Of a DNA stretch of 64,000 nt, positions 41,514-52,362 are shown piece after piece. The notes below the pieces were generated by a model. That model was not told where the DNA came from and did no database searches. It saw only the letters and a program-made list of their open reading frames with translations. The position numbers and the translations under genes were made by a program. Every line of letters starts with the position of its first letter. Position 1 is the first letter of the stretch. Source of the DNA: Phytophthora quininea (taxonomy: Eukaryota > Oomycota > Peronosporomycetes > Peronosporales > Peronosporaceae); assembly GCA_011947345.1 (NCBI GenBank), contig JAAVTG010000043.1, positions 744,001-808,000 of the forward strand, read 5' to 3'.

Positions 41514-42677
41514 TCAGACGCTCTTCTCGATGAAGAGCATACCACAGAGAAACCCACACGAAGACACCCCAGCGACCAGCTCTGTTACTGCCTCCTCCTG
41601 CCACAAGTTTGTTCGCGGGGAAGACTCCGGCTCATCGTCCACTTCGTAGCGAATCCTCGCTACTCTAGGAAAAGCGTCCACCATGGCCTGCTTAATCTTC
41701 AGAAAGTGCTGGCACTGCTTGCGAATGTCGGACGTCAAGGCGTACACGAGCTGCGAGGCGTCTCGATAGCCGAGCGTGTTAATCTTGAGGTGGTCCAGCG
41801 TCGTCCAGTACGAGCAGATATGGCGGACGATGATGTCGCCATGGCGCCTCGCCACGTTGGACGTGTAGAAGCCGCTGTACGGGATCATCTCCTCCCGCAT
41901 CTCGTACGTCCTCCGATCAATCTCCATCTGATGCAGCCCCTCCGCTTTCCAGCCCGGCAGCTTCTTCTGCACGGCTGCTCTCCAGTCGCTGACCATCTCG
42001 CCGACTTTTGCCTGGTACTTCTCCACCTCGTCAGCGTACAACCGACACACGGCACAGCTCACCTTCCCGGTCTCCTTGTCCACGTGCATGTTCTCCCAGT
42101 GCAGCCCGAACAGCGACGTCAGCTTGCCATTCTGAGCCACCAGCGCTTCGCTAATGCGTCGAGCGACGTCCTGGTCTGCATCGTCACTCGCTTTTGCTCG
42201 AGTATCGGAAGGATGCAGCCGCACGATCACCGGCCGAGCCGTGTAGACGGTAGCCGCGTACTTGAAGGAGATGTAGCTCTGTGGCAAGAGCTTGGTAACC
42301 ATAAAGTCGATGATGGATAGCAGCGGCACGTGCTGCCACTGCGGTGTGTCCCGCACCGTGTCCTTCCAGTACGTGAGCTCCTTACCAGCCGCCGCGCGCA
42401 CGTGGCAGTCCTCCCAGACGTCGGCAGGCTCGTCCTCCTCGTCCCAGTCGCCTTCCAGCCGCTCGTCCGCGCGCCAGGCCGGCGTCAGGTGCCACCAGTC
42501 GGCAGCGCATTTCTGGTGGAAGTGCTGGGCGTAGCGGGTCTTCTCCAGCGCCGTGGCCGTCAGCTCGCGGTCGTGGCGCAGCGCGCGACTGCTGTTGAGC
42601 AGGTTGATGGCCTCGCGCAGGTCCAGGAACTCCACCAGCAGTGCCACTGGCAGCCGCAGGAACACGCAGAAGCTCAT
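41514..42677 (-). CDS. Hypothetical protein, F-box-like N-terminus
   Basis: Intact frame of 387 residues from the ATG at 42677 (MSFCVFLRLPVALLVEFLDLREAINLLNSSRALRHD). That leucine-rich start resembles the helical F-box used to bind Skp1. A cysteine pair (VSCAVCRLY) and a region rich in Trp and aromatic residues follow. The rest has no motif I recognise. It lies just outside the right arm and converges with the SET gene. Confidence 0.6.
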   Translation of the reverse strand: MSFCVFLRLPVALLVEFLDLREAINLLNSSRALRHDRELTATALEKTRYAQHFHQKCAADWWHLTPAWRADERLEGDWDEEDEPADVWEDCHVRAAAGKELTYWKDTVRDTPQWQHVPLLSIIDFMVTKLLPQSYISFKYAATVYTARPVIVRLHPSDTRAKASDDADQDVARRISEALVAQNGKLTSLFGLHWENMHVDKETGKVSCAVCRLYADEVEKYQAKVGEMVSDWRAAVQKKLPGWKAEGLHQMEIDRRTYEMREEMIPYSGFYTSNVARRHGDIIVRHICSYWTTLDHLKINTLGYRDASQLVYALTSDIRKQCQHFLKIKQAMVDAFPRVARIRYEVDDEPESSPRTNLWQEEAVTELVAGVSSCGFLCGMLFIEKSV

Positions 42678-42757
42678 GGCGATGGTCCGACTCGATTGGT
42701 GAATAATGGATGGAAAGTTCAGACTCGGCAACACTGCTTGAGCTACTGGTCACTAGG

Positions 42758-44521
42758 CTATTCCTCTCGACCGACGGCGTTGGCGATGACGGGGTCCTTG
42801 GCGCAGGTCTTGTCGGCGGCGACGCCCACGAAGATGGGGAACCGAGGGATGCCGTCGTTCGTCAGCTCCTGACACTTGTACACGATGATGCTGCCGATGG
42901 CCGGGGGTTGTCGCGCTGCTTGTCCGACAGGCCGCTGGCCACTTTGAACATCTTGCCGCTGGTCATGCGGCAGCGCAGCGCGCCCACCATGCCTGTGTAT
43001 TTGCCTTTGCCGTCCTCGTACGCGAGCACCTCCGCCTCGCCGTCGTGGAAACTCTTAATCTTGAGCAGCGACGACGACCGCCCTTGCGCGTACTTGCTGC
43101 CTGGCTGACGAATCATGAGGCCTTCGCCGCCGAGCTTCTCGATCTCGTCGAACACTTTGTCCAAGTGCTCGAGGGACTTGCACCGGGAGTGCTCCACCCA
43201 CTCGATGTATTGAGACGAAGCCTTGGTCACTACCTCCTGAGCATGCTCCATGCGATCCTCGAACGGTTTGCCCTTGAGACTCGGAGCGTCAAACACCTTG
43301 TAGACGATCTTCCCCACTCTTTAGCGCCCTGTGTCTTAGCAATACCCACAGTGAACTGGAACGCACCCCGACCGCCGAAGAGCTCTCCATCGAGGTCAAC
43401 ATCGTCAGGGAAGCTGTCGGTGAACCAACTGGGCGCCGGGTACTCGTTCCCCAAGCGCGAGAGGAAGATCTTTTGGAGGAATCCCAGTAGGCGCGCACGC
43501 CGTCCAACTTCTCGCTGATCCACCAGCCCACGGGGTTGTCGCTCTCGCGATCCCATTTCTTCGCCAACAGTACTTTTGGTGCCGCGGCCTTCACCACAGT
43601 CTTGCTCTTGCCACGAGGCATGGTAGCTGACCCACGAGCACGCGCAGTCTCAAACTCCAGGCCCAGGAGCTCCTTCAAGTGCTTGCAGGTTCGAACATTC
43701 GGCGGGTGGCGCTGGTTTCTCCACGCGGGGCAGCTGCAAGAATATACCTGACCCAACCGCTTGACGATGTAGGCCGAACCTGACGACGCGCTCTTGACGT
43801 CGTGGAAGATGCCGTCCACCAGCAGAAGCTTGGGCTTGATCCCATTGATGGCCCCCGTCTCCTCGTCGTAGTCGACTTCTCCACCCTCTTCATCTGCTGT
43901 GGCTGCATCTGCAACCACCTGCTTTTTGGCCGGCGGGCCGTTCGATTCCGTCTCCTCCTCCTGCTCCGTCGTCTCCATTTGAGAGATTTTATCCTCCCAC
44001 TGATGCTCCGTGAACACAGTCACGCCCAACTTCTTGGCCTCCTGGAGCTTCTGGCCTGCCTTCTCTCCGCACACCAGGAACGTCGTGGCTTTGGTCATCC
44101 TCGGTTGCACTCGGAAGCCTTTACTCTCCGCCTCCCGACTCGCCTCTTTCCGGGGTCTGCTCAAAGTGCCAGTGAAGACCACCGTCCGCACCTGCTCGGC
44201 TGCTGCTGGTGTTGCTGCTACGTCTCTCTCCTTACGCTTCTTCTTTGGAGACTGCTCCAGTGTTTCTTCATCCTTCTTCTCTTGTTCTGGCGCCTTCTGC
44301 TGCATCTCCGACAGTTTCCACCTCCACTCGTCCTCGCTCAGCGTCTGTACACCCAACTTGTGCGCTTCCTCCGTCTTCTTGGCGCCCACTTTGGCCCCGC
44401 ACACGAGGAAGTTCGACGTCTTGCTCAGTCGACTCCCCACCTCCAAGCCGTGACGCACCGCCTCTGCAGCAGCTTCTTTCCGAGGCTGCGACAGCGTCCC
44501 TGTGAACACCACGACAGGCAT
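42758..44521 (-). CDS. BRCT-BRCT-SWIM-ATP-dependent DNA ligase
   Basis: From the ATG at 44521: BRCT 1 (VVFTGTLSQPRKEAA, about residues 1-75), a charged linker, BRCT 2 (VVFTGTLSRPRKEAS, about 115-190), a SWIM zinc finger (CSCPAW...CKHL), then a ligase core whose nucleotidyl-transfer lysine lies in SEKLDGVRAYW, with LDGELFGGRG, GGEGLMIR and LLKIKSF motifs and an OB-fold end at 42758. Three lost bases (near 43484, 43313 and 42904, in C or G runs) break the frame; about 588 residues after allowing for them. Small ligase cores of this type seal nicks; BRCT and SWIM suggest recruitment to repair sites. Confidence 0.85.
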
Positions 44522-44644
44522 CGCTTTCTCGAACCGCTGGACGGCAAAAGTCAAAGTGATCTACTTCAACCAATGTCGCTTCAGGTCAAGTATTGAATTA
44601 ACCAGGTGTGAGTGATGGTTACAGCAAATCGATATCCTGCCAGC

Positions 44645-47025
44645 ATGTCAAGCTCGTCGGCCGACGCCGCGGACGATGGCAGCGCCACGTCCAAGTGGAT
44701 GAAGATGATCTCGTCCACGTTTCTCGGAGAGACCACGGGCGCCTCCCTCTTCGCTCGACGCGCGTCAGGCAGCGCCGCTGCGGCCGGCGGCGTCTCTCCG
44801 GCGGCGCTGAGCGATTGGGCCAAGCTCAGGGCCGAGAGCAAACTGGACCCGACGCCGCAGCTCAAGATCGCACTTGTGGGCGGCTCCGCCGTGGGTAAGA
44901 CGAGTATTGTGCGGCGCTGGCTGCAGCGCTCGTACCCGGCCACGTACACCCCACAATCGGTGTGGACGTGAACTGCCTGGGCTACCGGCATCGCGGCCAG
45001 GAGCTGCTGCTGCAGCTGTGGGACGTCTCCAGCGCTGAGGCGGACGCCAGCGCTGCATCGCTGCACGCTCTGCTGTGCGAGGCCTGGACGGCATCTTTTC
45101 GTATTCAACGTGCACCGAGTGAGCTCCATCGCAGCCGTCGACAAGTGGCGCCATTGTCTGGCCAAGTATTTGTCCCCCAAGGAGACGCCGTGCTTCTTGC
45201 TGTCACACAAGGCGGACTTGCTACAGAAGAGGGTCATGACCAGCGACGACATTGCAGCCTACGCCCAGGCGGCCGGGTACAGGGGATGGATGTGGACGGT
45301 GGGGAAGCCAAACTTTGGAGAGAACGAAAGGAACCCGGCGGTGAAAGAGGCGCTGGAGCGCATGGTAGAATTCATTTGCAAGGACCGGATTGCCACGGAA
45401 TATACTCGAGTAGCACGTTTGACCAGGCCGTTGGGCATCTTGGAGACGGCTGGGAACCCTGCTCCGTTGGAGATCATCCAGACGGAAGATGCTTTGCACC
45501 ATTTCTCGACCTCGTTGCTGCGAATCCCGACAAAAGCCATTACAACACTACCGCGAGATGAAAACATGATGCCCATCAACGAAAACTTTAATGCGACTGA
45601 AAGTGAGGAGAAACGAGAGGATGCAGCTCATGTTGCTGCAGCTCTGCGTAGCGATAAACGAGCTGCAAACTATGGCGGCAACTGGATTCTAGGCAATAAC
45701 AAGGGCGTGTATCTGCGGGCGACAAACAGCAGCCTCCTCGGTAACGACGAGACTGACGATGACTCGGAGTCGGTGGAAGAGTTCACGTTTCCATTTTCTA
45801 GCTCGCGGCAAATTAACGAGGATGATGATGCCGCTGCAACTGCTGAAGCGCGGAGACGCGAAAAGGAAGAAGAGGATCGTGAACGGCGCAAAGAGGAGGA
45901 AAGGGCTGAGCGAGACCGTCGCAACGACAAAGAAGCATGGCATTTCTTTGCTGGCAGTATTAGTCGTGCTCAGGCGGAAAAACTTCTCGAGTACGTTCCA
46001 ATCTGCTATGAAGCGAAGGTAAACTGTTCTGACTGTTTTCCTGCGGTGTTGCGTGCAGAAATCGAGGAGAAGGCACTTTTCTTCTTCGCCGAAAAGATGC
46101 GCAGACGCTAATCCTCTCTTATATGGGGCCAGACTACGTGCATCATGTGCTCATTGAGTTTTCGAACCAAAGGTATCATGTTGGCTCGTCCAAGGTAAGG
46201 TCACTCATTTAACATTTGTCGGTCGGCTGGACTAAAACACTTGGGTTCTGCTGCACTAGGCATCATTATCGACATCTTTTGCTTCGCTTTGGAAGTGCCT
46301 GAGAAGTGTGGGGCGCTATGCGTACCGCGGGTTGATTTTCAGTCGCAACGTTGAGTTTAGTGTTGTCAACAAGCAAGAGCTGATCGTCGAAGACGAGAGT
46401 ATAGCTTCTGGCAGTCCAACCGACGCCACGACACCTACCAATGCCCCAACGATACCTGGGAGTATCTGGCGAACACGGACTCGAAGCGGCTCCAGCGGTT
46501 CGCTGGGGGATCGTAGCTGCAACAGCAATAGTCGCCATGCATCTCCCACGACAGCAACGCGGAAGCCCCGTCACTCTCCGGGGCTGCAAGCCAACCAGGA
46601 GCAGGTTCAAATTCCGACGCAGACTCGAGTGGACGAGCTGACCACGGAATTCTACGACCACCTGGCGCAGCGGTTGTCGTATCTGGATCAGCAGCAAAGG
46701 CCGAGACGCCCGAAGCGCACGGCACGATCGGACTGTCCGAGGACGTTGCCCCTCTCCTCGAAATGGTAAGCTATCGCTACTTCAGACGAGTCCCACGTAG
46801 TGTCTGATCGTTTCGTCATGTAGGTCAACCAGGAGAAGAGCGAACTGCGCCAAGTCCACGACAATAACGCCGAGACCCAGTGGCGGCAGCTCGTGAAGAA
46901 CATGGAGGCCTGGAACCGCATTGTCATGAATTTGGTACGCGTAGACGCCAGTCGCGAAAGAAATTCGTCTCACTGACCTGGTCATATTTTCTCTTTGCCA
47001 GGAACTCTGCTCGATCGCCCCGTAA
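44645..47025 (+). CDS. Rab-like GTPase fused to an SH2 domain, with coiled-coil tail
   Basis: From the ATG at 44645: a variable N-terminus, then a Rab32-like GTPase with P-loop GGSAVGKTS, switch I TIGVDVNC and strand LWDVSSAEAD. The usual WDTAGQ glutamine is absent, NKxD reads SHKAD, and the G5 region is GWMWTVGK, so nucleotide handling is probably atypical. An acidic/coiled region precedes an SH2 domain (AWHFFAGSISRAQAEKLL, GTFLLRRKDAQTLILSY, QRYHVGSSK) with the phosphotyrosine-binding arginine in FLLR. Exons 44645-46018, 46059-46194, 46260-46765, 46824-46934 and 47002-47025. Lost bases near 44950, 45092, 45097 and 46690; phase across the first intron does not fit simply. Confidence 0.8.
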
Positions 47026-47167
47026 AGCTCATCGTATCTGTATCAACACATGAAATAATACTTGTCGAGCAGAACTCGAGACGAGTTTTATTGTCATCGC
47101 ATGTTGCCTTTTCTGCAGCCATCCTGTCAGTTGGTTCTATTTTCGACCCAAATTGCTCACTTCAGAA

Positions 47168-49042
47168 ATGACCATGAACCAGACGGAGATGGAGGACGCG
47201 CCGCTGCTGGTGGGCGGCGGCTCCCGCTCGCGTCGCCCTCCGTCGTCCCCGCCAACCTCCAGAGCTTCACCGCAGAGCGACGTGGCCATGGACCTGGAAT
47301 CAGGCCGCCAGCGCAACTCGTCGAGCGACCGCAGCCTCCGACCGGAGCCCAAGCAGCAACCAGCGAGGGCCAAGGCCGACAGCGGCGCGTCGTCCGCCAG
47401 AAGCTCCAGAGCCGCTGAGAAGATCACGGTGGCCGCAGTGGTGGTGCACCTGCTCAAGGGCAACATCGGCCCCGGCGCCATGTCGCTGCCCAACGGCTTC
47501 TCCAAGACGGGCATCTACGCGGGGCCTGTGCTGTTCGTCCTCGTGGCGCTCGTCTCGGTGTACAACATGGACCTGCTGCTTAAGTGCAAACACATTGTGA
47601 GTCCCAAGGGGCCCATGAGCTTCGGAGACGTCGGGAGGGAAATTCTGGGCCCCAAGGGGAAGCTGCTCATCGACGTCTTCCTCGTGGGCACGCAGCTGGG
47701 CATCTGCTGCGTCTACTTCACCTTCGTGGCCACAAACATCCACGTCGTGCTGCCGCAGAGTCTGCAGGACGCCATCAATGAGCGGCAGATTATCTTTGCC
47801 ATCTTCCCGATTCTGCTCATGCTCTCGTGGGTGCGCACGCTGCGGCGTATCACGCCCTTCTCCGGTCTAGGTGAGTGGCTGTGTCCTTGCTCAAGGTGAC
47901 GAGAGGAATTTGATGAGAATTTGTGCGCAGCCAACTTCGCAGTGCTTTCGGGCATCGCCATCGTGTTTTACTACTCGATCGACTACTGGCAACACCCAAG
48001 GAAGCCACGAGAGCCGACGATATTTGCTGATTGGAGCCAACTACCTGAGTTCTACGGGACTGCAGTGTACTCGTTCGAGGGGATTGGATTGGTCCTGCCC
48101 ATCCAGAACGCCATGGCGCAGCCTGAACGCTTCCCGCGCATTCTGGCCATCTGCATGCTGTCCATTCTGGTGCTGTTCCTGTTCATTGGCGAGGTGCCAA
48201 CGATCGCCTTTGGCAGGATCGACAACGGCAGCATGACGGCTGTGCTTCACGACTACTGTGAAGGTTGGCTTGTCACGATGGTACGTGCTGCCACCTCATT
48301 GTTGTGTGCGATCTCTCTGCTTACTGTTTGGTATTTGTGCGGATAGGCGAACGTAGCGCTCGCGTTTGCGTGTACACTTTCTTTTCCCATCCAGTTCTAC
48401 CCAGCGATTGATGTGCTAGAGCGCATGCTACGGCACAAGTCAATGATGCGGCCAACACCACCAGCAGAGCCCACACAAGTCGCGTTGGAGGCGCGACGGC
48501 GACGAAAAGCTCGAAAGCAGTACCGCACCTTGCATGGACAGGATGGCGCTCTCGAGTACAGTCACCGCGACGACCACGACGTCATGCTGTCATCAAGCAG
48601 CACCAACAGTCATCCGCCGACGCTGTTTTCGCTCCAGACGGGCATGCGGCACTCGTTCTCGCCGATCGCCTCTCCTGCGATGGTCGCAGCTGCTGCTTCC
48701 GTCTCCACTTCTCGATCTTCTGCGACGTGTTTGGAGCGACTGGTGTGCAATCTGACGCCGTACGAATGCAATCGCACGCTGTTCCGATCCATGCTGTGCA
48801 CAAGCCTCATGGTCATCGCCGTCTGCGTCCCCGATGTTGGGCTGCTTATCAGTCTCTTCGGCTCCGTGGGGTCGAGTATGCTGGCGATCGTGCTGCCACC
48901 CATACTGTATCTGGTTGCTGCGGGGCCTACACTTTCGTTGCCATCGCGCGTGTTCCACTGGGGGATTGCGGTCTTTGGCGTCGTGGGGATGGTTGCCGGC
49001 ACCATACAGGCCATGCGCCAGGTCATCGACTCCTTCAACTAG
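47168..49042 (+). CDS. Amino-acid permease of the AAAP (SLC36-like) family
   Basis: Exons 47168-47870, 47931-48280 and 48347-49042 join without any break to about 582 residues. A Ser/Arg-rich cytosolic N-terminus precedes the first membrane segment with VVHLLKGNIGPGAMSLPNGF, the conserved start of AAAP transporters. About eleven hydrophobic segments follow, including YSFEGIGLVLPIQNAM in the usual place. A large hydrophilic loop with Ser/His-rich sequence (48480-48720) lies between late segments and is longer than in animal SLC36. Likely H+-coupled amino-acid transport at plasma or vacuolar membrane. Confidence 0.88.
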
Positions 49043-49417
49043 CTTGTACCGACATGATTAACTATTACTCGAAGATAATTATTTCCTTTTGTAAGTTCTT
49101 GCCAGCTTCGAACACAACGAAAAAGTCAACATGTTCCTACGAACCAGATTAAAGTTCAATGCTGTGCGTTATCGGTGCAAAGCTTGGGGAAACCCGTAAA
49201 GCTGCTTTACCATTTCAACAAAATCGATGGCTTTGTCGCTATGAAAACCCAGCCGCATCAAGGATCGGTGCAAGGGCGCTTTTAGTTTGCCAGGAAACCA
49301 AGAAATTGACCCCAGTTGGTTGCGTGGCATGCCGTAACAAGTCGACCTTAAGATTATCATCACGATGCATCCTCCACGGATCACTCCCTCGCCGACCTCA
49401 CTTTCATTTCCTCCACC

Positions 49418-50078
49418 ATGGACTCGCACCGACCAATTCAACTCTTGACCGCTCTGCTACTAGCAATCGGCTCGCCCCACGCTGCGAATTCTTCGCCTGG
49501 TGCCGCCACCTTCGGCGACATCACCTCGGGCAGCAACAAGTGTGTCGTCGGCATCCCCAGCACCTTCATCACCTTCGAGTACATGGACTGGGTCTGAGAC
49601 AAGCGCTTGAGCGAGAGTATGGCTATTCAAGAAGATCGATGTCAACGTTGTGGGCTTCGCCGTGCGTGACGCCAAGCTCTTGGACTGGAGCGACTCTCTC
49701 GGTACGATCTACGCCGATGTCCTCGACGTCGGTGGCATCCCGAAATGCCCCGACGAGTGCCATGAACACAGAGACCAATTTGCCGATGCCGACACCAGCT
49801 CCTGCAAGGGAAGCCTTTCGATATGTCCCTGTGGCCGTCGACAAAAGTTGGGAAAACATCGACGGAGCCGGCGGGGACTGGGGACAGCGTGTAGAGGTCG
49901 AAGCCATGCTGGAAGTCATGGATTTCGAGCCCCAGACATCTACAAGCCTGATGAGAAACCAGGCGACGATTTCCCACCGACTATCATGGGCCTGAGCCCG
50001 ACGGCGACCACTGCGGACGGAAGGATGCTCCGTAGTCTCGCTACGACTTCTAGACGCATTTGGTCGTTGGGGCTGTGA
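49418..50078 (+). pseudogene. Broken secreted-protein gene, family unknown
   Basis: The ATG at 49418 opens MDSHRPIQLLTALLLAIGSPHAANSS, a good secretion signal, then AATFGDITSGSNKCVVGIPSTF, and stops near 49597. Protein-like sequence continues in changing frames: DVNVVGFAVRDAKLLDWSDSLGTIYADV (49640-49730), FRYVPVAVDKSWENIDGAGGDW (49820-49880) and IYKPDEKPGDDFPPTIMGLSP (49940-50000). Several breaks in 660 bp. It lies between the permease and TM9SF genes. I do not recognise the family; in this lineage a secreted effector or wall protein is a reasonable guess only. Confidence 0.5.
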
Positions 50079-50309
50079 GTAAAGAAATAAATGTCCTTGG
50101 GCGAAAGCAGCTGAACGGATGAAAACTTTTAAGAGTTAGTCGTAGGTAAAGAACGCATGCAGCCCTACATGAACATTTCTTGTTTATCTTGAAGCGCCTA
50201 CTGCTCCGTCGCCAGTCTCGCTGCTATCCGTGAGCTCGTCCCGGCTTGTCTTTTGTCAGTCCTCCTTCAGCCGCTCGCTTCGGATGTCTGCGCACGCCTG
50301 GCACTCGTT

Positions 50310-52179
50310 TCACTCGCACTTAATGTTGCGATAGATGCGTTTTGTGAACACGCTGCTGCCCAGGTATCCGACAGTACCGCACATGATGAAGAACGCGAAG
50401 CAGAACAACCCCTACAGGAGAAAAGGTTAGTCACTAGCACAATTCAGCCAGTTGTGGTCACTTACATGTAGCCAAAGTAGAAACATGTCTGCAGAAAGCC
50501 CGACATGTTGGTCTTGAAGAAATAGAAATAGATGGCGTAGATGAAGACGTAGAGGGCGGTGCTGCCTGCTGCCGCGAACGATGTCCAATGCCATCGGTAG
50601 TTCTCAGCGTTGAGCAGGAAGTACGTGCACACGATAGTCACGCAGAGCGTCACAATCGTCAGGATGATGAACACCAGCAGCATGAAGCCGTACACGTAGT
50701 AGAACTTGTAGTTCCAGAACGACGCAAAGATGAAGTACATCTCAATGAAGATCGAACCGAACGGGAGCACACCCGTCAGCGCGATCAGAACCGGCGGACG
50801 AAGGTACCAGCGTGCCTCGGGGACTTCACGTGGGAACTTGTTCACTCGGCACGGGAAGCCTCCCTTTGCGGCCCCGTGGCGACCCAGAATCGTCCCTAGC
50901 ACAGCCAGCGGACACGACACAAAGAACCAGACCAGCACCACTTGCACAATGGTCACAAAAGGGATCGCGTACGTCGTGCCGTAAAGCACAGCCAAAGCGT
51001 TGATGAAAAACACCGACACGAACGTCACCGTGGGCAGCAGCGCCGATGATAGACACATCGCTCGGATCCAGTCTTTGGAAACGCGCGGGTAGAAGAACTG
51101 GTGGTAGAAGGCGCCACTCGCGTAGCCATTGGCCAGCGACGAGAACGCGTAGACCGTAAGCCCCACCGATACGATGCCTCCTGGCTCGACATAGAGTGAC
51201 GATCCGATGGCAATGAGCATCAGACAAACCGACAACACTAGCAGCTGAGCCCCCGTCCCGATCAGCGCCGTGAACAGCAGCAGGTAGGGCGGCGCACGAA
51301 AGACGTCTCCGTGCAGCAGCTTCCAGCCAGAGTTGGCGTCGTCTTTGAGCAGCGACGACTTGCCGTCCATCATGAGCTCCTCGGCGTCGTCCTCTGCAAA
51401 GCGAGCGTAGTCGTTCTTGAGCGTCCTGAGCAGAATGAGCGCCACGAGTCCGCAGAGGAAGATGACCATCATGAACGAGTTGAAGATGGAGAACCAGTGG
51501 ATCTGGTGCTCGAAGAACTCGTCCTCGAGGTACCTGTCGAAGCGGTCTTCGAACGGGATGGTCGTCTCGGACCAGACCACCTCGTACGTGAACTCGACCT
51601 TCTTGTTGGACGCGATGGACGTCAGCACGTCCGAGTACGTCAAGTTGACGTGGATGATGTGCGGCCCATTGTACGAGATCGAGTACTTTTTGTGCGTGTA
51701 CAGCACGCGGGTGCCGACAGGGAACTGCTGCAGGAACGCCACGTCGTCCGTGGGCTTCATGACCTTCCCCACCAGCCCCCACACGGGCAGGTCGTCCACG
51801 CTCATCTGGTACCAGTAATGCTCGTCCACGGCTGCCCCGAACTGCAGCGCGTCCGAGTCCGTCAACGTCTGCGCGCAGAGCCGCGTCTTGGGCGTGTCCA
51901 CCGCGAACTGTAGCTGCTGGCCAGAGTTGAGCAGCTCATTTCCTTCCAGGATTTCCCCGATGCCCAGCGCGTGCGCTTCCGGCTCCTCCGACTCCTGCGC
52001 GCGGCAGAAGGGCAGCGTGTTGTATGTATACGTTTCCTGTGGGTTGTTGAAGGGGCCGATCTTGTTCTCCCAGACCACCACCGACTCCCCACGCGGTACT
52101 CGTGGCTCTCCACGTCGGCTGACGCGCCGGGAAGCAGCACCGCCAGCGCAGTGAGCAGTACTGAGCGCCCCAGGACCAT
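50310..52179 (-). CDS. Transmembrane 9 superfamily protein (nonaspanin)
   Basis: From the ATG at 52179 a signal peptide (MVLGRSVLLTALAVLLPGASA) leads to a lumenal domain with NPQETYTYNTLPFC and LYTHKKYSISYNG, then nine membrane segments with GDVFRAPPYLLLF and the C-terminal exon IYRNIKCE, the TM9SF Golgi-retention type ending. Exons 52179-50466 and 50411-50310. Lost G residues near 52088 and 50409 restore a length divisible by three (about 605 residues). TM9SF proteins sort membrane proteins through the Golgi and endosomes. Confidence 0.93.
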
Positions 52180-52362
52180 ATTCACCTTCTCCACGCGACG
52201 CGGCCGAATAATGAACTACGGTTACATCCGGATGAAACATCCAACAATATTGAGTCACGATATCGTTCTACCGGATGTATCCGGAAGATGTCTTATCACT
52301 TCAACTCGACAGTATACCAATTTCACCTCGAACATTGCTCGTTATATTACAGCATCCTACCA

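Noticed and set aside
49159..49995. 278-codon open frame upstream of and across the broken secreted gene
   Set aside because: It starts without an ATG context, is His/Arg/Pro-rich, and runs out of phase with the signal peptide and the conserved-looking blocks except near its end.
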